Assembly: GCA_945897965.1 (NCBI GenBank)
Contig: CAMDHK010000010.1
Span: 1-38,508 of the forward strand
Direction: 5' to 3'
From: Candidatus Kuenenia stuttgartensis
GTDB lineage: Bacteria; Planctomycetota; Planctomycetia; Gemmatales; Gemmataceae
Length of the DNA: 38,508 bases
The position numbers were made by a program, and so were the translations under genes. The stretch's first letter is position 1. Each line of letters starts with the position of its first letter. The notes beneath the pieces are model-generated. The model did no database searches. It was not told the DNA's origin and saw only the letters and a program-made list of their open reading frames with translations. Positions 17,517 through 26,293 of the stretch are shown piece by piece.

Positions 17517-20500
17517 TTATTTCTTAACAGGAGAACCATTTAAGGAATCAAGGTAAGCAAGTAAATCTGAAAACTGTTCCGGAGTAAGGTTATTTACAAG
17601 GCCAGCGGGCATCATTGAATTTTTTAAAGGGGTTCGTTCATCAATAGAATCTTTTTTAAGATCCAAAGATACACCTGTGTTTTGCCTTAAAAGAATAATT
17701 TGTGCGCTTTCGCTGACAACAAAACCTGTGATAATTTTTCCACTTTTCGTAGTGAATGCTAGTGTCTCAAATCCCTGCGCAATCTTTGCGTCGGGTTTAA
17801 GAATCGATTCTATTAATTCGTTTTTTTTGTAGCGTTTACCAATATCAACTAGATGTGGGCCTTTAGGTTGCAAACCGTTGGCATCAGTGTGACAAGCAGA
17901 GCAAGTATTGGAATTAAAAAGAAGCTTCCCTTTTTCTGGGGCCCCTTTCACAGCCATGGCTCTTTCCATTGTGGTTTCAAAACTTAAATTGGCAATAAGA
18001 TTAGGGTCTTTGGGGTTGGCGATCGGAATCACAATTGGGTTTTGATTTTCTTCTTTGGTGATTGATGGAGAATAAAGCTTTGGTTCATTTAATGGAACTT
18101 TGTGTAATGAAAGTTGTTTAGCCAATTCTGATTTCGATTTATCATCTAGACTAAGCATTGATGTTTTAAGAAATTCGCTGATACGGTTAGTCTGGTCCCA
18201 AGGTTGCCTATCGTAATAGGGGCCGCTGTTATCTGGTCTAGTTCCCCACCAATCCCCTTTGTAAATAGCTTCTTTGAAATAAAGCCTAGTTAGAGTGCTT
18301 AGAATCTCGGATTTAACAAGATTGTTGGGCATAGAACTGTATTTTTGAATCAACCCTGATACTGCTTTATCATTATGCATATACCGTAAAGCCCAAAATG
18401 CCCCGGGGCTAAAATCATTCCCTATTGAATCCAAGCAAACTTGTGTTGAATCAGTTTGAACTAAAGTTCTGACAGCAAGGTGGGGAATAACTCTCTCCAA
18501 ATCGGGACTTGCATGGTTGATCGTTTCTTTGGGCGAGTTTTGTCCAGAGGTTCTTTTAGTTAAAGAGAGTACTTCTTTTGAAAGGGGATTATTGGGAAGC
18601 CTTCCCAGAGATATAATCGCCTGAGATTTTGCTTTAAGATTTTCACTTTTTAAAGCATTTGAAAAACTATCCATTGGTAACGGAACTTGTTTTCCTTCTA
18701 CCATCAAGAATTGTTCTTTGTTTCTATCGGTGACCACTCTTAATGCATGTTCTTGCATTTGCGGATCTGAGCAAATAGAAAGAAGAAACTTATTAGCGTC
18801 TACACCATCAAGTTGTTTAAGTGTGTAAAGTGCAGCAACTCTAACTTCAGGTGATAATGATTTGTTAGATGAAAGGCTTTCTAATTTAGTTGTTGTTGAT
18901 TGGTTTTTGCCCCGCCTTAATATCTCGCGCTGAATTTTTAATCTTTGAACAGCACTCGGATTATTTAGGCTATCAACCAGGTTTTCAACAGAATATTTTT
19001 TCAAATCTTGAATAGCAGATGGGTGAAAACCTTTGGGGATAATTCTTGTGATAAAACCAACATTGGGGCCACTGTAATTGAATCCGCCATTTTTCCAACT
19101 GCTAACATATAGCGCTCCGCTAGCATCTATATCTGCATCTGTTGGCCTGGGGATTTTGAGAAAGACTTCTTGGTGAGGGTTAAAACTTGCACCATTAGGA
19201 GTTAAAGTGTGCCGGTAAACTTCGGAACGCCCCCAATCACAAGTGAATGCTGAATTTCCATAGGGTTTTGGCCAACGATTGTCGTGAACATAAACGCCAC
19301 CACACCCCGAACCGCCACCATAATCACCCAACGGTGGCATGAGTTCATCTGCAAAATTCATGTAAAGACTAGGATAGCCATACTCAGCAGATTGCATGAT
19401 ATGATTGACACGTACATTCCAACCCCCACCATCGTTTGTGTTATCTCGCGTGAAAATATTCATAAAGGGATCAATGCAAACATCTAAAATGTTTCGTAAT
19501 CCCCAAGCGTAGATTTCCATTTCCTTGCCATCTGGTCGTACTCGTACAACTCCGCCCCCACGCCTGCTAAGAGTCGTTCCATCTGTACCCTTTGCCTCTG
19601 AAAAACCAAAGTCGCCAACTGCGATGTAAATCCAGCCATCAATTCCCATGTGAATATTATTTGTCGTATGATCAGCGCCTCTTTTTCCAACTTGATCGGT
19701 ACTAATTCCCGTGATAAGAAACTCGTGCCTATCGGATACACCATCCAGATTATCGTCATGAAAAACACTAAGAAAAGGTGGGTGCAAAACCCAAAGGGAT
19801 CCGTTGTCATAAAAGAGTCCTCGGGGATGATCCACCGTTGCAAAAGTATTGAATTTGTCAGCTTTGCCATTATTATCGGTGTCTAGGCAGCGAAGGATTT
19901 TTCCTCGACCTTTTTCTTTTCCCAAAGAACCTTGTTCATCAACCCCAACAAATAATTCCCCTGGAGAGGCCGTTGCAATGCATACGGGATAATTAACTTC
20001 AGGCGGTTTTCCAAAAATCGAAACTTCGAAATCGTCAGGAGCTTTTACATCTGCCAAAGTTGTTTCAGTATTATTTGGTGGGCTATTGTTTTGGATATTA
20101 CTGGTAACATCTTTAGGAAGTTCGGGCATTTTATCTGAATAAGCTTCAAATTCCCAAATGCATGACCAATTAGCAGCATTAGCGCCAACGCAAGTAATTT
20201 TGATGTATCGTGCTTCTTTTACGGTAAAGGAATGGGGGACTATTCTTAGTTTCTTGTCGTTGGCGGAATTATCAACTACCATGGTCCATTCTTTTTGATC
20301 CAACGAGCTTTCAACTTTGTATTGATAGGCAACATTAGGTTTTTCCCAATGAATACGAATGTTACTAATCTTTTCAGATTTACCTAGATCGACCTGCCAC
20401 CATTCATTTTTTGCCCCTGATGATGCACACCATCGAGAACCTAAGTCACCATCAACTGCGTTTTTGGAGAAGTTGTTTTTAACTTTTTCTTCAGAGGATG

Positions 20501-21407
20501 CCTTGGTTTCTTTTCCATAAGCTAGGTTACCTTCTTTGCAGCAAGATTGACTAGTTTTTGCGGGTTCAGGTTTGATTTTAATTGAGATGTTTGCAAGCGC
20601 TTTGATTTCGTTATTGGTTTTTTCATTGGTTTTTCGAAAATCATTTTCATCAGTTCTACCTAAGCTCCAAAGTAACCCTTTTGTCACGGTGTCAAGATAA
20701 GTAGGATCAACCATGGTTTCGTTATAATGCCCTATGGTGGTTGCAAAAACCTTTCCTTTGCCATATTCATTAGTCCATATGCAAACTTGGGGTTGGCCAT
20801 CCGCTTTTTTGGGTGCTTCAGCAAGGGGCACTGCCCTAGGCCAAACTTTAACCGTATGGTAAAGCTCGCCTTTGCCTACTTCCCACGTGTCGCCAAAACC
20901 CTTCATGATCGGATGGTTTTTCTGGAGGTTTTTAACCGTGTAACCATAGTGTGGTCCATGGTTAGGCGATTGAACTCCAGTAAATTCAAACCATTTGTCT
21001 GTCCCTGTACGGTAGCAATGCATGGAGCAATGGATAAGAACTGCTGGTAATCCTTCACGATGTGGCTTAAGAATTGTTTCAACCCAAGCTAAATCTTTTA
21101 CTTCTGCAAAACATTCATTATGAACAACAACATCAAACCCTTTGGCCCAATCAGGGTTTTCATAAAGGGGAATTTTGGTGTTCGTAGTGCTGCCGCCTTG
21201 ATGAACGATGGTCCATTCTACATCAGCACGAGCGGATATACCTTGGGTTAGAATCAATTTTTGTCGTTCATAATCATGGCAACAACCGCCAGTTACTAAA
21301 AGAGCCTTAATTGGTTTCTTTTTGTTATCGACTTGTTTTTCATTGCCCCAAGCTGGAACAATTGCCAAAGAAATGGTGGTAAGAAGTAAAATTAAAAACC
21401 TAAGCAT
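17517..21407 (-). CDS. ThuA / discoidin / PVC-type dehydrogenase / HEAT / cytochrome c fusion
   Basis: A 1296-residue exported protein (signal peptide to about residue 21). Order of domains: ThuA-like, glutamine-amidotransferase fold (33-252; LLVTGGCCHDY, HCSMHCYRTG); F5/8 type C discoidin (about 294-425; SSEEKV, AVDGDLGSRW, WWQVDLG); PVC-type glucose/sorbosone-dehydrogenase-like beta propeller (about 450-800; GDFGFSEAKG, WGLRNILDV); HEAT-like helical repeats (about 820-1110); C-terminal haem-binding domain with CSACH (C1169, C1172, H1173) and a candidate axial Met in SMMPAGL (1265 or 1266). Probably an electron-transferring oxidase of a surface-bound sugar-like substrate, with the discoidin domain for glycan binding. 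First gene of the minus-strand run to 13053. AAAAGG precedes the ATG but lies in a small hairpin. Confidence 0.93.
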   Translation of the reverse strand: MLRFLILLLTTISLAIVPAWGNEKQVDNKKKPIKALLVTGGCCHDYERQKLILTQGISARADVEWTIVHQGGSTTNTKIPLYENPDWAKGFDVVVHNECFAEVKDLAWVETILKPHREGLPAVLIHCSMHCYRTGTDKWFEFTGVQSPNHGPHYGYTVKNLQKNHPIMKGFGDTWEVGKGELYHTVKVWPRAVPLAEAPKKADGQPQVCIWTNEYGKGKVFATTIGHYNETMVDPTYLDTVTKGLLWSLGRTDENDFRKTNEKTNNEIKALANISIKIKPEPAKTSQSCCKEGNLAYGKETKASSEEKVKNNFSKNAVDGDLGSRWCASSGAKNEWWQVDLGKSEKISNIRIHWEKPNVAYQYKVESSLDQKEWTMVVDNSANDKKLRIVPHSFTVKEARYIKITCVGANAANWSCIWEFEAYSDKMPELPKDVTSNIQNNSPPNNTETTLADVKAPDDFEVSIFGKPPEVNYPVCIATASPGELFVGVDEQGSLGKEKGRGKILRCLDTDNNGKADKFNTFATVDHPRGLFYDNGSLWVLHPPFLSVFHDDNLDGVSDRHEFLITGISTDQVGKRGADHTTNNIHMGIDGWIYIAVGDFGFSEAKGTDGTTLSRRGGGVVRVRPDGKEMEIYAWGLRNILDVCIDPFMNIFTRDNTNDGGGWNVRVNHIMQSAEYGYPSLYMNFADELMPPLGDYGGGSGCGGVYVHDNRWPKPYGNSAFTCDWGRSEVYRHTLTPNGASFNPHQEVFLKIPRPTDADIDASGALYVSSWKNGGFNYSGPNVGFITRIIPKGFHPSAIQDLKKYSVENLVDSLNNPSAVQRLKIQREILRRGKNQSTTTKLESLSSNKSLSPEVRVAALYTLKQLDGVDANKFLLSICSDPQMQEHALRVVTDRNKEQFLMVEGKQVPLPMDSFSNALKSENLKAKSQAIISLGRLPNNPLSKEVLSLTKRTSGQNSPKETINHASPDLERVIPHLAVRTLVQTDSTQVCLDSIGNDFSPGAFWALRYMHNDKAVSGLIQKYSSMPNNLVKSEILSTLTRLYFKEAIYKGDWWGTRPDNSGPYYDRQPWDQTNRISEFLKTSMLSLDDKSKSELAKQLSLHKVPLNEPKLYSPSITKEENQNPIVIPIANPKDPNLIANLSFETTMERAMAVKGAPEKGKLLFNSNTCSACHTDANGLQPKGPHLVDIGKRYKKNELIESILKPDAKIAQGFETLAFTTKSGKIITGFVVSESAQIILLRQNTGVSLDLKKDSIDERTPLKNSMMPAGLVNNLTPEQFSDLLAYLDSLNGSPVKK

Positions 21408-21428
21408 GAAAAATACCTTTTGAAAGGT
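21408..21428 (-). promoter_or_regulatory. Shine-Dalgarno site inside a short inverted repeat
   Basis: Immediately upstream of the ThuA-fusion ATG the minus strand reads ACCTTTCAAAAGGT (21428-21415). The AAAAGG is the only plausible ribosome-binding site, and it can pair with the preceding ACCTT (5 bp stem, 4 nt loop). The stem is weak, so occlusion may be slight. Confidence 0.3.
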
Positions 21429-21542
21429 TTAGGGTAAAAAGTAATCCAGCACATTAAACTACTCAAAACTCAAGGTTTGCGAAAGATTGAAGTAGAATTA
21501 TTCAGGATTTTTCAAACAAAATGAAAGCTAAGAAAACAACTA

Positions 21543-21797
21543 TTAAGGTTGAATGATTAGGGATTCTTTTTGTTTTTTTGTAAATGATTTTATCTGAAAT
21601 TCGCGTTTTAATGCTGCAGAATGACCAAAGTTTTGTTGTAAATAAACAATCTGAACAGGCCTTCTGCAACGAGTGTAGCGGGAGGCTTTGCCACAATTGT
21701 GTGCTAGCAATCGTTTGTTTACATCTTTGCTTATACCCGTGTAAAGTGAATTATCTGAACACCGAAGCATGTAAACGACCCAGCATTTTTTCTTCAT
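21543..21797 (-). CDS. GIY-YIG nuclease-domain protein (YhbQ-like)
   Basis: An 84-residue single-domain protein. The GIY-YIG core is visible as VVYMLRCSDNSLYTGIS (7-23), followed by R29, a conserved H33-N34, the KREFQIK segment with the metal-binding Glu67 region, and a basic tail. The family includes UvrC-like nucleases and small DNA-nicking proteins of uncertain role such as YhbQ. It begins 19 bp after the class II photolyase gene on the same strand, so it is probably cotranscribed and may also act on damaged DNA. No strong Shine-Dalgarno site is evident. 135 bp separate its end from the ThuA-fusion gene, with no terminator hairpin seen. Confidence 0.88.
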   Translation of the reverse strand: MKKKCWVVYMLRCSDNSLYTGISKDVNKRLLAHNCGKASRYTRCRRPVQIVYLQQNFGHSAALKREFQIKSFTKKQKESLIIQP

Positions 21798-21816
21798 AGG
21801 CTATTACAGGTTTAAT

Positions 21817-23328
21817 TTAAGAAAAATTAAATTCGCCTTGAGTATTTGAATCTACGCCATATTTAGCGAGATACTTTTTAACATTAAGTTTTTTTTGGGT
21901 GTTAACTGAACTCATAAAACGGATCGATCCAAAAATTGGCCTTTCAGGTCCCCATGGCCGGTCATATCTTCCTAAAACCCAGAAAATGCCACTGTAAGAG
22001 TTTGGATTCCGCCCATCAAGAGCAAATTTGTTATTGAGTTCAATCATAATTTTGAGCGCTTTTTGAGGGGTTTCACACCATTCTAAAATCTTTTTTCCCC
22101 AAAGCATTCGAAGGTAATTATGAATTCTTCCCTCAATATTAAGTTGATTTTGGGCAGCGTTCCATAAAGCATCATGAGTCTTACATGCTTGGAGCTCTTC
22201 AAGGGTATAAATATAAGGTCTTTTATCGCTAGTGTGTTTTTTTAAACTGTCTTTAGCCCAGGATGGCAGCGATTCGTAACGATCGTAATCAAGACGCTTT
22301 GAAGACATATTGTAGCCAATTTCACGCCATGTAATTAATTCATCGAGAAAGGATTCAGCAGCCGGACTCATATTCCACCACCCTTCCCTTTTTCCGCCGC
22401 CTTTTGCAGATAAATGAGAAGGGTTCCAGCCTTCTTGCTTAGCGAGTTGTTTGAATACATGATGCGAAGAGATGTGGCCAAAATGCAGGTAAGGAGAAAG
22501 GCCACTTCGCACGTTTTCGTCTGGCTCATTTCCTAAATCTTTGTACAGAATAAGATTCGATTTTAAGAATAGTTCTGTAGCTTTTTTTGCAGCCTTTGCA
22601 CCCCCTTGAATAAATGATGCTTTTACAGAATGATCGATATCCAGGCTTTCAAGAAACTTGTCTCCCTTTGCTCTAAGTATCGGTAAAGCTGAAGGCCATT
22701 TATTTGTTATTTGTTTGGGTAATTCCCCAATTTTGGGAAGATCAATCCCTGTAAGCGGATTTTGCTTTGGAAATTCTCCGAGATACTCTACCAAGTTTTT
22801 ATGCAAATAGGCTCTGAATGAAAATGCTGTGGTAAAAACGCGATCGGTAGAATGAAGCGGAAGTATTCCATTAGAATCGACCTTTTCAAAGAGGACCGGA
22901 ATTTGGCTTAAAGCCAAACGAATCATTGCAGGAATGAAAAAACAAGGAAAATCATCAGTAACTACTGCACAGGCTTTTTGGGATAAAGATTCAAGCAATC
23001 CAGCTTGATCGCCATGCTTAGGCTCTAAATAAGGATAGTATAATACCCCTTTATTTCCTTCGAGTTCGACCGCATTTGCATTATCTTTCATGCCATCAAT
23101 TACGAATTTATGAAGTCTTTGGCTTGCCCATGGATAGTTAATCCGAAGTGCTTCGAGAATGACTAATGGCTTTTTTAATTCGATGCACCAATCGATTGCT
23201 CTTTGAAGGCTATAGTTAGAATCCATTCTTCGATTAGCAATCATCCAGTAAAGAACATAATCCCCCTCATGGTTTAAAGGGCGATTATTGCATAGTGTAA
23301 TTCGGATTGGAGGTACGGTAGTAGCCAT
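21817..23328 (-). CDS. Class II CPD photolyase
   Basis: Light-driven FAD enzyme that splits cyclobutane pyrimidine dimers. The 503-residue protein has the class II N-terminal signature VLYWMIANRRMDSNYSLQ, instead of the class I start, and the C-terminal FAD domain with LDELITWREIGYNM, RIHNYLRMLWGKKILEW, DGRNPNSYSGIFWVLGRYDRPW and RPIFGSIRFM. These match class II CPD photolyases and rule out cryptochrome DASH or (6-4) types. It starts 9 bp after the PQQ-propeller gene and 19 bp before the GIY-YIG gene. The ribosome-binding site is weak. A cobalamin-dependent, CarH-like regulator lies about 5 kb away on the opposite strand. Confidence 0.95.
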   Translation of the reverse strand: MATTVPPIRITLCNNRPLNHEGDYVLYWMIANRRMDSNYSLQRAIDWCIELKKPLVILEALRINYPWASQRLHKFVIDGMKDNANAVELEGNKGVLYYPYLEPKHGDQAGLLESLSQKACAVVTDDFPCFFIPAMIRLALSQIPVLFEKVDSNGILPLHSTDRVFTTAFSFRAYLHKNLVEYLGEFPKQNPLTGIDLPKIGELPKQITNKWPSALPILRAKGDKFLESLDIDHSVKASFIQGGAKAAKKATELFLKSNLILYKDLGNEPDENVRSGLSPYLHFGHISSHHVFKQLAKQEGWNPSHLSAKGGGKREGWWNMSPAAESFLDELITWREIGYNMSSKRLDYDRYESLPSWAKDSLKKHTSDKRPYIYTLEELQACKTHDALWNAAQNQLNIEGRIHNYLRMLWGKKILEWCETPQKALKIMIELNNKFALDGRNPNSYSGIFWVLGRYDRPWGPERPIFGSIRFMSSVNTQKKLNVKKYLAKYGVDSNTQGEFNFS

Positions 23329-23337
23329 GAATGTATA

Positions 23338-24585
23338 TTAATTCTTCCACTGAAAAACAGAAAGGGTTTTGAGATCGCGAATGAAAATTTGATCTCCACT
23401 GATTGCTAAGTGAGCCCAAGATTCATTTTCAGTTATTTCCCTAGTGTCTAATACCTTAAATTCTTTCGGATCTGCCTCGATAAGGTAGAGAATCCCCTTT
23501 TGATCAAGTGCTAAAATTCGATTTTTGTATGCAATCAAACTCCAATACTTTCCAAAAGACTTAGGCGATGTCCATTTGGTTTCGCCATTGGATAAATCAA
23601 CACAAGTAAATCTTTGGTTTTGAAGATGCATGTAGGCGAAACCGTTGATGATTATAGGTGTTGACATGTAACCTTGCAGTTTGTTCTCCCAAACTTCATT
23701 GATAGCAAATCCTGAATCATTTTTGCTAATTTTATAAAGCCAAGATTTGTTTTGATAAGTGCTTACAAAGATAGAATCCCCAACAACAACAGGAGTGAAA
23801 ATATTCATGCCCCGAAAAGAAGGAACAACCTTCGACCAAAGAACATCTCCATTTTCAGGGTTTAATCCTGCAAGTTTTTCCCTTGATTGGATAAGAAGTT
23901 GTTTTTGGCCCCCAAGCGTAGTCATTAAAGGTGAAGCAAAGGCACTGCCATTCATACCACCTGAATCCTTGAATGATCTCCAAATAACAGCGCCATTTTT
24001 TTTGTTAAGTTTGAAAACAGAAGCGCCTGCCTGTACATAAATCGCATCGCCATCAACTAAAGGGGAAGACACAAAGCCGAAGCTGGGCACAGGTGTTTTA
24101 AATTGCTCAACAAAATCTATGCGCCATTTTTCTTTGCCATCAATTGCGTTGAGGCAAACAAGAACATCTTTAATTCCTGCAACATACAAGCATTCGCCAT
24201 CAAATGCAGGGGTAGCTCTAATCCAACTGCCATTTGAGCCTGCAAAAAAGGGAACAGACATTGCACCTTTCCATTCGGTGGCCCAAATTTCTTTTCCTGT
24301 TTTCCGGTCGTAGGCATGAACAACTTCAGATTCTTTATTTTTTGTTTCTGTTGTGAAAACAAATTGGTCGGAAACAATAGGACCTGAATAGCTAGGCCCA
24401 AGATTTGCTTTCCAAGAAAGTTGTAAATAATCCTTGGCTAAATTGTTCGGGAAAGAATTACCTAAATGAAAGCCATCCCGGTTCGGTCCGCGCCATTGGT
24501 TCCAAAGATACGGTTCACCCGCAAAACCAAATGAAACAAAAAAAAATAAAACCCCCAAAGTTGTGACTGGGAAAAAGTGTTGCAA
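23338..24585 (-). CDS. Exported PQQ-like beta-propeller protein
   Basis: A 415-residue secreted protein with a signal peptide (LGVLFFFVSFGFAG) and repeated blades of the PQQ/BamB type (AYDRKTGKEIWATEW, LNAIDGKEKWRIDF, LNPENGDVLWSKV, LSNGETKWTSP). No catalytic or haem residues are seen, so it is probably a binding or scaffold propeller common in planctomycetes, not a quinoprotein enzyme. The best start is TTG (24583-24585): AGGAG (24592-24596) lies 6 nt upstream, and a good sigma-70 promoter is found at 24624-24652. It appears to lead the photolyase/GIY-YIG transcript. Confidence 0.9.
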   Translation of the reverse strand: MQHFFPVTTLGVLFFFVSFGFAGEPYLWNQWRGPNRDGFHLGNSFPNNLAKDYLQLSWKANLGPSYSGPIVSDQFVFTTETKNKESEVVHAYDRKTGKEIWATEWKGAMSVPFFAGSNGSWIRATPAFDGECLYVAGIKDVLVCLNAIDGKEKWRIDFVEQFKTPVPSFGFVSSPLVDGDAIYVQAGASVFKLNKKNGAVIWRSFKDSGGMNGSAFASPLMTTLGGQKQLLIQSREKLAGLNPENGDVLWSKVVPSFRGMNIFTPVVVGDSIFVSTYQNKSWLYKISKNDSGFAINEVWENKLQGYMSTPIIINGFAYMHLQNQRFTCVDLSNGETKWTSPKSFGKYWSLIAYKNRILALDQKGILYLIEADPKEFKVLDTREITENESWAHLAISGDQIFIRDLKTLSVFQWKN

Positions 24586-24591
24586 AATAAG

Positions 24592-24596
24592 CTCCT
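24592..24596 (-). promoter_or_regulatory. Ribosome-binding site deciding a TTG start
   Basis: Minus-strand AGGAG placed 6 nt before the TTG at 24585. No ATG or GTG in the frame lies at a suitable distance, so the TTG start is favoured. Confidence 0.65.
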
Positions 24597-24623
24597 ATCG
24601 AAGTAAACGACCATATCGTTCAA

Positions 24624-24652
24624 AATTTAGGTTCAAAATGATCTTATGTCAA
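24624..24652 (-). promoter_or_regulatory. Sigma-70-type promoter for the PQQ/photolyase/GIY-YIG run
   Basis: Minus strand: TTGACA (24652-24647), 17 nt spacer, TAAATT (24629-24624), an exact -35 with a 4/6 -10. The predicted start is near 24617, giving a leader of about 30 nt to the TTG start. Confidence 0.55.
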
Positions 24653-24695
24653 GCATAATTAAAATGGATTTAGGCAAAGTGTTCCTTAAATAACC

Positions 24696-25430
24696 CTACA
24701 TGGTTCTGCCACCATCAACTACAATTATTTGACCAGTCATTAGATTGGTGCCGGTTGCAAGAAAAACAATCGCAGCAGCAATATCGTCTCCTGTTGCAGC
24801 ACGCTTCATGGGAGTAAGTGATAATGATTGTTCAATCATTTTAGGGTGCGGTGCAAGCCAACGAGTTAATACTGGGCCAGGCGCAACAGCATTTACTCGA
24901 ACTTCAGGGGCGAAGGCTTTGGCAAGCGATTTTGTCATGCAGTTAAGCGCAGCTTTGCTCATCGCATATGGAATTGAGCTGCCATTTCCTGCCAAACCTG
25001 CAACTGAAGTAACATTTACAATGTTGCCATGGGACTTTTTCAACTCCGGCATAACTGCCCTGCAAGCGTAAAAGGTACCTTTCATATTAACCGAGAAAAT
25101 ATCATCCCAAACCTGATCTGTTAAGGCATCAAGATCGTTATGATCAATAAAATGAGTTGTCCCAGCATTGTTAACTAGAACATCGATCCCGCCAAACATA
25201 GCTGAGCATTTTTGTGCCATTTCCTTTACTGCCTTATCATCCGATATGTTTGCTTTGTAGGGAATGGCTTCACCCCCAAGGTTAATAATTTCCGCGCAAG
25301 TTTCTTCTGCTTCCATGGCTGACCGGGAATAATTCACAACAACTTTAAAACCTTTGGATGCCAAAAGTAAAGATGTAGACTTACCGATCCCAGTACCACC
25401 ACCAGTTACAATTGCTGCTTGTTTTTGCAT
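24696..25430 (-). CDS. Short-chain dehydrogenase/reductase (FabG-like)
   Basis: A 244-residue classical SDR. The nucleotide-binding TGGGTGIGKS is at 10-19, NNAG near residue 90, and the active-site Ser with Y-x3-K (IPYAMSKAAL) is complete; the C-terminus ends MTGQIIVVDGG. The coenzyme is probably NADP(H), inferred from VVVNYSRS after beta-2. The substrate is unknown; fatty acid, sugar or polyol are possible. AAAGG lies 6 nt before the ATG. It starts 18 bp after the DUF1080 gene at 25449, so both are likely on one transcript downstream of a second SDR and the sigma factor. Confidence 0.93.
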   Translation of the reverse strand: MQKQAAIVTGGGTGIGKSTSLLLASKGFKVVVNYSRSAMEAEETCAEIINLGGEAIPYKANISDDKAVKEMAQKCSAMFGGIDVLVNNAGTTHFIDHNDLDALTDQVWDDIFSVNMKGTFYACRAVMPELKKSHGNIVNVTSVAGLAGNGSSIPYAMSKAALNCMTKSLAKAFAPEVRVNAVAPGPVLTRWLAPHPKMIEQSLSLTPMKRAATGDDIAAAIVFLATGTNLMTGQIIVVDGGRTM

Positions 25431-25448
25431 TTTAGCCTTTCTTAAGCT

Positions 25449-26153
25449 TTATTTTTTAATCGATTTCTTAGCAACTTCCTTAATTTCAGCAGCGGAAAGA
25501 TTCCGCACTTTAATATCTTTGACTGCGCCAACGGTATCGTAGGATGCAATACCAAACGGGGTGGATACATTACATTCAATACGGATACCAAGCTTAACAT
25601 CCGAGGTATCAAGGTCGACGGTCTGTTCCTTATCTATCCATGTTTCAACTCTTTTGTCGGTAACACGGATGCGGATTTTATACCATTGATCGTTTTTATA
25701 TTCGATACCTTGGCCGGTTTGATTCTCAGATGCATCAATACCGTCAATACTTGAAAGCCCGGTAACAGATCCGCCCCATCCACCAACCACAAAAGAGCAA
25801 AAAGAATCACCAACTGGAAAGGTGGTGGTACAGAAAAAATCTCTTCCATCAATGCGCTTACTTTCCAAACTGACTTCGTAATTCATTTTTGGGAAATCTT
25901 TGCCATCATAGGTCAGCCCAGTCATTTTTGTACCTTTTTCCAAAATGATAGCCCCATCTTTTACAGAACTTTTCCCAGGTTTAAAAAAGTCCGATTGCTT
26001 CCATCCTTTAAGAGTTTTTCCATCAAAAAGCGATTTCCACTCAGCCTTTTCATTGGGCGCCTGCGAAAATCCAGTCTTAGCAACTAAAAGCAAGCCTAAG
26101 CAAAGAGTAAAAACTGTCGCCTTAGATAAATTGATTTTTGAAAATAATGGCAT
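25449..26153 (-). CDS. DUF1080-family exported protein, divergent copy
   Basis: A 234-residue secreted protein with signal peptide (KATVFTLCLGLLLVAKTGFSQ) and a DUF1080-type sandwich (WKSLFDGKTLKGWKQSD, VKDGAIILEKG, MNYEVSLESKRIDG, QWYKIRIRVTDKRVETWID). It differs from the copy at 16696 in the middle (FVVGGWGGSVTGLSSIDG). The start was moved from an in-frame ATG at 26183 to 26153 because AGGAG lies exactly 6 nt upstream of the latter and the signal peptide is then of normal length. Flanked by SDR genes on the same strand; a role in breaking down keto-sugars is inferred only from the family. Confidence 0.9.
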   Translation of the reverse strand: MPLFSKINLSKATVFTLCLGLLLVAKTGFSQAPNEKAEWKSLFDGKTLKGWKQSDFFKPGKSSVKDGAIILEKGTKMTGLTYDGKDFPKMNYEVSLESKRIDGRDFFCTTTFPVGDSFCSFVVGGWGGSVTGLSSIDGIDASENQTGQGIEYKNDQWYKIRIRVTDKRVETWIDKEQTVDLDTSDVKLGIRIECNVSTPFGIASYDTVGAVKDIKVRNLSAAEIKEVAKKSIKK

Positions 26154-26159
26154 GGTATT

Positions 26160-26164
26160 CTCCT
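26160..26164 (-). promoter_or_regulatory. Ribosome-binding site deciding the DUF1080 start
   Basis: Minus-strand AGGAG spaced 6 nt from the ATG at 26153. It lies inside the longer reading frame that starts at 26183, which argues for the shorter product. Confidence 0.7.
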
Positions 26165-26293
26165 GTATGAAAAGTTTCTTCATACATAAATTAACCTAGA
26201 TCATTGGTGTTTGGAAACCAAAAATAAATGAGAAAGAACCTTTTGTTGAAATGATCAAGGTGCTTAAAAGTGTGCAATAATTGAATGTTTAGA

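Noticed and set aside
19484-19870. 128-codon frame on the minus strand in another phase
   Set aside because: It lies wholly within the ThuA fusion, whose propeller motifs are clear in that region, and has no recognisable domain.
24745-25071. 108-codon plus-strand frame
   Set aside because: It is antisense to the SDR catalytic region; no ribosome-binding site or family match.
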